Shown: positions 24,259 to 30,541 of the stretch, one piece after another
Numbering within the stretch: the stretch's first letter is position 1
How the letters are laid out: each line of letters opens with the position of its first letter
NCBI GenBank assembly: GCA_030656555.1
Contig: JAUSPN010000080.1
Coordinates: 1-57,119, forward strand
Direction: 5' to 3'
DNA length: 57,119 nt
Source: Candidatus Desulfaltia sp.
GTDB lineage: Bacteria > Desulfobacterota > Desulfobacteria > Desulfobacterales > ETH-SRB1
Notes under the pieces: generated by a model
Database searches by the model: none
The model's input: only the letters and a program-made list of their open reading frames with translations
Told to the model about the DNA's origin: nothing
Translations under genes and position numbers: made by a program

Positions 24259-25413
24259 CTACTTCAATTTCCCAATAATGGCGCTTGCAATGGTGTTTTT
24301 CTGAATTTCTTTTGTTCCTTCATATATCTCGGTAATTTTGGCATCACGGTAAAAGCGTTCAACTTCGTAATCGGCCATATATCCATATCCGCCCAGCAAC
24401 TGTATTGCTTCGTCGGCCACCTCCACGGCAGTCCTTGCAGCAAACATCTTGGTCATAGATGTCAGTTTGGGATCAATACGACCCTGGTCAAAGTTCCAGG
24501 CTGCCTTATAGGTTATAAGCCTTGCAAGCTCTATTTTTGTGGCCATATCTGCGAGCTTATGCTGCGTAACCTGGAATTGAGCAATTTTTTTCCCAAACTG
24601 CTCTCTTTGCTTAACATATGCCAGCGCCCGATCAAAAGCTCCCTGTGCTATTCCAAGAGCTTGAGCAGCGATCAGAATCCTGCTTTCATCAAAAAATTCC
24701 AATGCCTGATAAAAACCTCTTCCCTCTTTACCGATAAGATGTGATGATGGCACGCGAACATCCTTAAAGGTTACCTCTGCCGTGGGTACCAGATGAATGC
24801 CCATCTTTTCTCCAGCATCCATGGCAGCCACACCTTCTTGCTCGGCCTCAACAAGAATCATGCTGATGCCTTTGTAAGTCGGCACGGCATCAGGATCAGT
24901 CTGGCAAAGAACAGTATAAAAGCCGGCATGACCGCCATTGGTAATAAACGTTTTAGCGCCGTTAACGACCCATTCGTCCGAGTCCTTTACCGCTGTTGTA
25001 TCCATAAATGTTATGTCGGAACCATGATTGGGTTCGGTAAAAGCGCCGCCGGAAAGCATTTTGCCTTCCGCTACCAGCGGAAGAAATTTTTCTTTCAATT
25101 CATTACTGCCAAAACGCAAAATACATTCAGAAGCAAACGATGAAAGAATTAAAGCGCTTCCGATGCTGGAATCACCACTGCAGAACTCTTCAGCGACAAG
25201 AATATTCTCCAGAACTCCAAGACCCTGTCCGGAATATTCTTCAGGAAATTGAATGCCGATAAATCCAAGATCAGCCGCTTTTTTCCAAATCTTCTTTGGG
25301 AATTCATGTTTTTTTACAAGTTCAAGGATAAGCTCCTTGTCGAATTCACCCTTTGCAAAATCCTTTGCAGCCTTCTTAATTTCTTTTTGCGACCTTGAAA
25401 GTTCAAAATCCAT
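24259..25413 (-). CDS. Acyl-CoA dehydrogenase
   Basis: A 384-residue FAD enzyme that introduces an alpha,beta double bond into an acyl-CoA and gives electrons to ETF. Helical N-terminal domain, then the FAD-contact segment GGAFTEPNHGSDITFMDTTA and WVVNGAKTFITNGG, and the C-terminal helical domain with QFGKKIAQFQVTQHKLADMA and LLGGYGYMADYEVERFYRDA. The catalytic Glu lies in ITEIYEGTKEIQ. Chain-length preference cannot be deduced. GGAGG precedes the ATG. An imperfect palindrome at 25447-25471 could be its operator. It is a single gene, functionally linked to the ETF-QO gene 2.1 kb away. Confidence 0.95.
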   Translation of the reverse strand: MDFELSRSQKEIKKAAKDFAKGEFDKELILELVKKHEFPKKIWKKAADLGFIGIQFPEEYSGQGLGVLENILVAEEFCSGDSSIGSALILSSFASECILRFGSNELKEKFLPLVAEGKMLSGGAFTEPNHGSDITFMDTTAVKDSDEWVVNGAKTFITNGGHAGFYTVLCQTDPDAVPTYKGISMILVEAEQEGVAAMDAGEKMGIHLVPTAEVTFKDVRVPSSHLIGKEGRGFYQALEFFDESRILIAAQALGIAQGAFDRALAYVKQREQFGKKIAQFQVTQHKLADMATKIELARLITYKAAWNFDQGRIDPKLTSMTKMFAARTAVEVADEAIQLLGGYGYMADYEVERFYRDAKITEIYEGTKEIQKNTIASAIIGKLK

Positions 25414-25446
25414 CTAATCCTCCCAAAACTATAAATAACTATAACC

Positions 25447-25471
25447 TTATTAACAAACTATTGTTTAATAA
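25447..25471. promoter_or_regulatory. Imperfect palindrome upstream of acyl-CoA dehydrogenase, candidate operator
   Basis: TTATTAACAA (25447-25456) and TTGTTTAATAA (25461-25471) form an AT-rich inverted repeat with one extra T. It lies 34-58 bp upstream of the gene's start codon. It looks like a site for a dimeric repressor of the TetR or GntR sort. No such regulator is next to it. Confidence 0.35.
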
Positions 25472-25482
25472 ATTAACATATA

Positions 25483-25515
25483 TATAAGGCTATTGCAAGG
25501 AGTTTAAGCCTTATA
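25483..25515. repeat. Inverted repeat in the gap before tRNA-Ala
   Basis: A perfect 9-bp pair TATAAGGCT/AGCCTTATA (25483-25491 with 25507-25515) and 15-nt loop. The rest of 25516-25670 shows no gene. A 20-codon frame at 25536 has no ribosome binding site. Confidence 0.45.
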
Positions 25516-25670
25516 AGCATTTAAGCAATGAGACCATGAAGGTAGTGGAAGTGACGAAGGAATTGATTACAGGATTCAGGGAACAAGGGATAGGGTGAAG
25601 CATGGACTGACTTTTTCAAAACCTACCATTGACAGTGCCATAAAACTGTTACATTATAACCAATAAGCAT

Positions 25671-25702
25671 AAAAAAAGCGCTTAGTTTATTTCTAAGCGC
25701 TT
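25671..25702 (-). terminator. Intrinsic terminator downstream of tRNA-Ala
   Basis: A perfect 10-bp stem AAGCGCTTAG/CTAAGCGCTT (25676-25685 with 25693-25702), loop of 7. On the minus strand it is followed by seven T (complement of A 25671-25677), the classical intrinsic terminator layout for the tRNA transcript. Confidence 0.7.
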
Positions 25703-25704
25703 AA

Positions 25705-25789
25705 ACCGCAATAGCGAGTGAATCTAAAAATGGCTAACTTCCTTACGGTCGAAGATTCCATGTAGCTTGCTACATGGAATCTTCAATTT
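25705..25789. repeat. Dispersed hairpin element, copy 1
   Basis: An element of about 85 bp, also present at 33560-33662 and, less complete, at 55436-55495. Its left half holds GCGAGTGAATCT and GGCTAACTTCCTTACGGTC. Its right half is a perfect 16-bp palindrome (25751-25766 with 25769-25784). It lies directly 3' of tRNA-Ala (minus strand) and would be transcribed with it before the terminator at 25671-25702. Confidence 0.7.
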
Positions 25790-25793
25790 ATTA

Positions 25794-25869
25794 TGGTGGA
25801 GCTGAGGGGGATCGAACCCCTGACCTCATGACTGCCAGTCATGCGCTCTCCCAGCTGAGCTACAGCCCC
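25794..25869 (-). tRNA. tRNA-Ala (GGC anticodon)
   Basis: A 76-nt tRNA gene including the encoded CCA end. Reading the minus strand, the acceptor GGGGCTG pairs with CAGCTCC and contains G3:U70, the identity pair of alanine tRNAs. The D arm AGCTCAGCTGGGAGAGC, the anticodon stem-loop with loop CTGGCAG (anticodon GGC), and the T arm with GGTTCGATCC are all standard. It is followed by repeat copy 1 and a terminator. Confidence 0.97.
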
Positions 25870-26041
25870 ATGCTATACAGGCAAGGCGCAACCAGTAACA
25901 AAAAGCATTTAAGGTGTCAATATCTATTTTATATAGGCACATTACAAACAGATTTGGAAATTTTATATGGTAAAAACATATTTTATCGTTTCCATTATGG
26001 TGTTGAAGCATAGCTTAAAAGACTGGAGTTAAGAACAGAGA

Positions 26042-26290
26042 ATGGCTCGCCAAAAATTTACTAAAGCACATGGAGGATATGCTAAGCAGGAAAATGCTGC
26101 TGATATGTTCAAGGAGTTTGATGCAACACAGCTTTATTGCCCTTGTTGCAAACAGGCGGTTCCTGTCCGGAAACGCCTTCTTCTCGTTCTTCCAGAAGGG
26201 AATAAGTATGAATATTTATGCGCATTTTGTTCAGAGACTGTTGGAACAAAGATGGATAAAAATGTAGTGCAAGACAGTATAATTATTTAA
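26042..26290 (+). CDS. Small zinc-ribbon-like cytoplasmic protein
   Basis: An 82-residue hydrophilic protein with two CXXC pairs, LYCPCCKQ and LCAFCSET (about residues 32-35 and 60-63), separated by a beta-rich stretch, which fits a single zinc ribbon. The N terminus is Lys-rich. No named family is recognised. It looks like a conserved uncharacterised protein of sulfate reducers. It lies between tRNA-Ala and the PpiD-type gene, with a weak ribosome binding site. A role in nucleic-acid binding is possible but unproven. Confidence 0.65.
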   Translation: MARQKFTKAHGGYAKQENAADMFKEFDATQLYCPCCKQAVPVRKRLLLVLPEGNKYEYLCAFCSETVGTKMDKNVVQDSIII

Positions 26291-26296
26291 AACATT

Positions 26297-26328
26297 ATGG
26301 ATTCGACTTTTTACGGATTCATCAATTA
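26297..26328. repeat. Dispersed palindromic repeat with GACTTTTTACG core
   Basis: ATTCGACTTTTTACGGATTC flanked by ATGG and ATCAAT. Related copies are at 12014-12102 (two arms), 35071-35100 and 46048-46067. It sits just upstream of the PpiD-type gene. Confidence 0.5.
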
Positions 26329-26346
26329 TGATAAAGGTGGATTGCA

Positions 26347-27924
26347 ATGCTTAGATTAATGCGGGACTATGCCAGTAGCTGGTTAATCAAGGTTATATTA
26401 GGAGCTATCGTTATTGTTTTTGTGTTCTGGGGAGTTGGAAGCTTTCGCGCTCAAAAGGGAGGCAGGGTTGCCGTCGTCAATGGAGATTCTATCACCAGGG
26501 AAGAATACAAAGAGGAGTATAACAACCTTATTGAGCAGCTCCGTCAAAGATTCGGCAATAGATTAGACGATGAAATGATACAGATGCTTCAGATAAAAAA
26601 TCAGGCTTTAAACCGCCTTATAGACCAGAAGCTTTTGCTTCAGGAAGCCGAAAAGCTCAATTTTCGTGTTTCAGATGACGAACTTGCCGCAGCTATCAGG
26701 GAAATAAAAGCATTTCAAACATCCGGAGTATTTGACAAACTCATTTATAAAAGTATTTTAAATCGCTACGGCTTGACTCCTAAGCAGTTCGAGGTTAACC
26801 AGAAAGGCTTTATGCTGATAGAAAAGTTAAGATCATTTTTGCTTGGCAATCTCAAAGTCTCAGACGGGGAGGCCATGGAATGGTTCAAATGGAGCAATGC
26901 GTCGGTAAATATAGATTATATTCTGTTCGAGCCCGGCAGATATAAAGATATCAAGCCTTCTGCTGAAGACATTAAGACTTTTTTTGTTGATCATAAAGAA
27001 TCATATAAAACAGAACCGATGATAAAAGTTCGATTTTTATGTTTTGCCCCGGATAATTACAGGCCAAAGGTCAATATTTCCGATAAGAAGATCCAGGATT
27101 ATTATGAAGCACATCAGGAAGAATTTAAAACAGATAAAACTGTTGATGAAGCAAAAAAAGAAATACGCAAAAAACTTATAGATGAAGAGGCAAAAACTCT
27201 TGCTTATGAAGAGGCGGAATCGGTTTTTGATACTATTTTTCAAGGAGATGATCTGGAAAAGGCTTCCAATGAACGAAATCTCAAAATACAGACAACAGAT
27301 TTTTTTACAATAAAAGGCCCAAATAAGGGCATAAAAAACCGTGAAAAGTTTGCATCCGCTGCTTTTAATCTTTCGGCCATGGAGATTAGCGATGTACAGG
27401 ACCTTGGAGATGGATATTACATCCTTCAGGTGATTGAAAAAAATCCCGGAGAAATACCTGAATTAAAAGACGTTAAAGAAAAGATCATAGCAGCCCTGAT
27501 AAAGGAAAAACAGGATGAAAAGGCGAGTACGGATGCAAATGAGTTTCTGTCTGGTCTAAAAAAGGGCAAATTGATGAACGCACAGAGAGCAAAATACGAT
27601 TTGAAATTAAGCAGCACCGGTTTTTTTAAGCGGAATGAGCCTGTTCCTGATATTGGCTTGGATAAAGGAATTATTGAAGCTGCCTTTAAGCTTTCGAATA
27701 AAATAAAATTGCCGGAAAAGATAGTCAAAGGGGAAAAAGGTTATTACGCAATCAGCTTTAAGGAGAGAAAAGACGCAGACATAGAAGGGTTTGTCAAAGA
27801 AAAAGCAAACATACAAGAAGGATTGCTGCGCCAAAAAAGAATAAAAACATTTGATGAATGGCTGACTCAAATAAGAAACAAAAGCAACATTTCCATTGAA
27901 AAGGACTTTTTAAAACAATCATAA
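26347..27924 (+). CDS. ppiD: PpiD-type periplasmic chaperone (SurA_N/PPIC)
   Basis: A 525-residue membrane-anchored folding factor. One N-terminal transmembrane helix (residues about 13-31, VILGAIVIVFVFWGVG) is followed by a SurA_N-type chaperone region with GDSITREEYKEEYNNLIEQL and RLIDQKLLLQEAEKLNFRVS, then a parvulin-like section (about 200-370, ending DLGDGYYILQVIEKNPGEIP) and a second helical part. It should help outer-membrane and periplasmic proteins leaving the Sec channel to fold. Catalytic parvulin residues are not convincingly retained, as in E. coli PpiD. The stop lies in the bidirectional terminator at 27921-27939. Confidence 0.88.
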   Translation: MLRLMRDYASSWLIKVILGAIVIVFVFWGVGSFRAQKGGRVAVVNGDSITREEYKEEYNNLIEQLRQRFGNRLDDEMIQMLQIKNQALNRLIDQKLLLQEAEKLNFRVSDDELAAAIREIKAFQTSGVFDKLIYKSILNRYGLTPKQFEVNQKGFMLIEKLRSFLLGNLKVSDGEAMEWFKWSNASVNIDYILFEPGRYKDIKPSAEDIKTFFVDHKESYKTEPMIKVRFLCFAPDNYRPKVNISDKKIQDYYEAHQEEFKTDKTVDEAKKEIRKKLIDEEAKTLAYEEAESVFDTIFQGDDLEKASNERNLKIQTTDFFTIKGPNKGIKNREKFASAAFNLSAMEISDVQDLGDGYYILQVIEKNPGEIPELKDVKEKIIAALIKEKQDEKASTDANEFLSGLKKGKLMNAQRAKYDLKLSSTGFFKRNEPVPDIGLDKGIIEAAFKLSNKIKLPEKIVKGEKGYYAISFKERKDADIEGFVKEKANIQEGLLRQKRIKTFDEWLTQIRNKSNISIEKDFLKQS

Positions 27925-27939
27925 AAAGAGACTTTTTAT
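27921..27939. terminator. Bidirectional terminator between convergent genes
   Basis: ATAAAAAG (27921-27928) pairs with CTTTTTAT (27932-27939) around a 3-nt loop, giving A and T tracts on both sides. It overlaps the stop codons of the ppiD-like gene and of the DUF47 gene. Confidence 0.55.
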
Positions 27940-28604
27940 TTTGCGATCATAGCTCTCATCATATCGCCGGAGTCTTCAACATGATCTGCTATATTGCCAA
28001 TTATTTCAGTCAATTGGATCAGATGGAATACTGAAATCGGATCTGAAATAGTTTCAAAGATCTTTCGCTTGAGCCCGTCTTCCACTTTATCTGCTTCATG
28101 TTCCATGTGGCGTATATTACGGATTATTTCCTTGACTAAATTTCGCTGGGTTTCATTAAAGGTTTCAAAGTACTTTTTTGCTTCTAATAACATTTTGCAC
28201 ATTTCTTCGGTGGCGGTAATATTTGAGTCAATCAGAAGCAAAAAATCAGTTTTAAGATTTTCTGGAATTCCCGGTTCGGGTCTATAAAAAATCCAGTCAA
28301 GAGCATCTTCTACTCTGTCAAGGACACTGTCCTGTTCCTTTAAATATCGAAATAACTGGAATTTATCAACCGGCATCATGGTTCCTTTCGGGAGGTGTCC
28401 GCGTATCCGACGCTTTATAGCATCTGCTTCGCTTTCCATTCGAATAACCTCCTCTCTGAATGCATCAAACTCTTCGCATTGTTTTGAAAAATGGCACTCT
28501 ATGGCTCGTTGAAATGCCCATACGCAGTCTTTAACCTTTTCAGCATGTTCCAGCAGGCCGTCAAAAGGTGATGTGATAAACAGCGATAAAAATGGTATAC
28601 GCAT
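27936..28604 (-). CDS. DUF47/TIGR00153 PhoU-like phosphate transport accessory protein
   Basis: A 222-residue all-helical cytoplasmic protein of the DUF47 (PhoU-like) family. Two acidic metal-binding-type helices are visible: REEVIRMESEADAIKRRIRG and IRNIRHMEHEADKVEDGLKR, both with the E..EAD pattern. The family is almost always coded next to PiT transporters and is thought to regulate them. It follows the pit gene by 11 bp with AAGGAG upstream. Confidence 0.93.
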   Translation of the reverse strand: MRIPFLSLFITSPFDGLLEHAEKVKDCVWAFQRAIECHFSKQCEEFDAFREEVIRMESEADAIKRRIRGHLPKGTMMPVDKFQLFRYLKEQDSVLDRVEDALDWIFYRPEPGIPENLKTDFLLLIDSNITATEEMCKMLLEAKKYFETFNETQRNLVKEIIRNIRHMEHEADKVEDGLKRKIFETISDPISVFHLIQLTEIIGNIADHVEDSGDMMRAMIAK

Positions 28605-28615
28605 AATTATCTCCT

Positions 28616-29839
28616 TTATAGAATTAATTGAAGTATTTTAAAAATTATCATGCTGGTTATGGCGGAAATGGGTACGGTTAAAACCCAGTAAAGCATAATT
28701 TTTGTGATTATCCTGAAATTGACTGCTTCTAAACCGCGTGCGAGTCCTACACCCAGCACACCGCCAACTGCCGCATGCGTTGTGGAAACAGGAAGCCCCA
28801 TTTTTGAGGCGATAAGAACAGTTGTCGCAGCGGCAAATTCAACGCAGAAACCACGTGTATTAGTAAGGGTTGTAATTTTTTTGCCGACAGTTTCCATGAC
28901 TCGTGTGCCGGCCATAGCAATTCCGCACGCAATTCCTAAGCCTCCGAAAAGAAGTAGAAAAACAGGCACAGGAACCTCAGCGCCGACACCGCCTGTTTTA
29001 ACCAAAAAATAGATTACTGCAAGTGGACCGATTGCGTTAGCCACATCATTTGCGCCTTGAGCCAGTGCAACATAGCAGGATGTTCCGATCTGAATACTCC
29101 TGAAGATCCCTTCCGCTCCGTTTTCTTTGTTTTTAACAAATCGTTTTAAAAGCAGCCTTCCGGCATATCCGAGAGCGACAGCTAGAATAAGCGCTATGAG
29201 TAATGCAGACGGAGTTCCAACCGCAAGTTTTTTACCAAGGGGTGTTTTAAAAAGAAACGATAAAACAACAACAAAAAAGGTAATACCGATAAAAAACGGG
29301 GATGATTTAAGCGCCAAGGCAAATGACTGCTCCTTTGAAATAATAAATCTTACAATAAGTTTAAACATTACAAAGGCAATGACAAGGCTGAAAACCGGAG
29401 ATATGACCCAGCTTGATACAACAGCGCCGAGTTTACTCCATTTGATAACTTCGAATCCTCCTGCCATTATTCCAAAACCGATCATGGCGCCTACAATAGA
29501 ATGAGTTGTAGATACAGGCAAAGATTTCCATGTGGCAAAGCTCACCCAAAGCGCGGCAGACAGCAGAGCGGAAAGAGCGCCGATAAGCGCCATGTGTGGA
29601 TCGCAGAGAATTTCAGTCGAGACAATGCCTTTACGTATTGTGTCTGTAACATGCGATCCTATAAATACGGCGCCGATTACATTCAGTATCCCAGCAATAA
29701 AAATTGCCTGGCGGACCGTAATAGCCTTGGCTCCGACAGCAGAAGCCATGGAATTGGCGACATCATTGGCGCCAATATTCCAAGCCATATAAAAACCTAA
29801 GATATAACCGGCGATCAGGATATAATATTCTGTCGGCAT
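28616..29839 (-). CDS. pit: Inorganic phosphate transporter, PiT family
   Basis: A 407-residue, about 10-helix secondary phosphate carrier using H+ or Na+. The two inverted family signatures are present: GANDVANSMASAVGAKAITV near the N terminus and AQGANDVANAIGPLAVIYF in the second half, with LPVSTTHSIVGAMIGFG and LPVSTTHAAVGGVLGVGLAR. It forms an operon with the DUF47 gene downstream. No PHO box was found in the 210-bp upstream gap. Confidence 0.95.
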   Translation of the reverse strand: MPTEYYILIAGYILGFYMAWNIGANDVANSMASAVGAKAITVRQAIFIAGILNVIGAVFIGSHVTDTIRKGIVSTEILCDPHMALIGALSALLSAALWVSFATWKSLPVSTTHSIVGAMIGFGIMAGGFEVIKWSKLGAVVSSWVISPVFSLVIAFVMFKLIVRFIISKEQSFALALKSSPFFIGITFFVVVLSFLFKTPLGKKLAVGTPSALLIALILAVALGYAGRLLLKRFVKNKENGAEGIFRSIQIGTSCYVALAQGANDVANAIGPLAVIYFLVKTGGVGAEVPVPVFLLLFGGLGIACGIAMAGTRVMETVGKKITTLTNTRGFCVEFAAATTVLIASKMGLPVSTTHAAVGGVLGVGLARGLEAVNFRIITKIMLYWVLTVPISAITSMIIFKILQLIL

Positions 29840-30050
29840 TATTAATTAGTTGGTGTTCCTTTAAGTGTTTAAAAAAAGAATTTTGCATAAGTTTTATTCA
29901 TTGTCAATATTAGTTCTTCTTTTTGTTGACTTGTAATAATGTGTATGTTACGAATTTAACAGAAGGAAAATTGTGAATATATTGTAGTATCTCTATTTGT
30001 CGACCATAAAGAACTTTTCAATTACTTAAATTTTAAGGAGGGATATTTCG

Positions 30051-30416
30051 ATGAAGAAATTACAGGCCCAATTAAAATCCATATCTAAGTCTCTTGTGGC
30101 GCTTTCCAAGCAGGTTGATAAAATTTCAAACCAGATAAGTAAACCGCAAGCACCCAAGGCAACTACTGCTGCTAAAAAAGTGAAAACTACTGCTACAAAG
30201 GCAAAAAAGACAGGTGTAAAGGGAAAAACCGCAAAGAAGGAGACTGCCATTGAAGCAGTATTTAACATAATTAAAAGAAGCAAAAAAGGAGCAACAATTG
30301 CCTGGCTTAAAGAAAAAACCGGTCTTGTTCCCAGGCAGCTCAGCAATGCTCTTTACAAACTTGGAAAAAAAGGGCAAATTATCGCAAAGGACCGCGGCCT
30401 TTATATTAAAAAATAA
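30051..30416 (+). CDS. Histone-H1-like, winged-helix DNA-binding protein
   Basis: A 121-residue basic protein with three parts: a coiled coil (1-32), a Lys/Ala/Thr-rich low-complexity tail (about 33-66, KKVKTTATKAKKTGVKGKTA) like eukaryotic H1 and bacterial HctB/AlgP tails, and a C-terminal winged-helix-like domain (67-121) reading AIEAVFNIIKRSKKGATIAW, LKEKTGLVPRQLSNALYKLG and ending IIAKDRGLYIKK. AAGGAGGG lies upstream. It is a single gene followed by a strong terminator. It is likely a nucleoid-associated protein that anchors by the winged helix and compacts DNA with the basic tail. That role is inferred. Confidence 0.8.
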   Translation: MKKLQAQLKSISKSLVALSKQVDKISNQISKPQAPKATTAAKKVKTTATKAKKTGVKGKTAKKETAIEAVFNIIKRSKKGATIAWLKEKTGLVPRQLSNALYKLGKKGQIIAKDRGLYIKK

Positions 30417-30462
30417 TAGTTGAGCGGTTTTTTTAAATATGAGTTAAGACGGCTTAACGTAA

Positions 30463-30523
30463 AGACAAAAAGCCTTTAGCTTGCCAAGCATATCATGGCA
30501 AGTTTGCTAAAGGCTTTTTGTCT
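30463..30523 (+). terminator. Strong terminator hairpin
   Basis: An 18-bp perfect stem (30463-30480 with 30506-30523) is topped by a further stem (30481-30485 with 30497-30501), with T-rich right arm and TCTTT after it. It terminates the H1-like gene. The following gene's ATG lies only 19 bp beyond it. Confidence 0.75.
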
Positions 30524-30541
30524 TTCATAAGGGGTTTTGCA

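Noticed and set aside
25536-25598. 20-codon ORF between acyl-CoA dehydrogenase and tRNA-Ala
   Set aside because: No Shine-Dalgarno and no evidence of selection.
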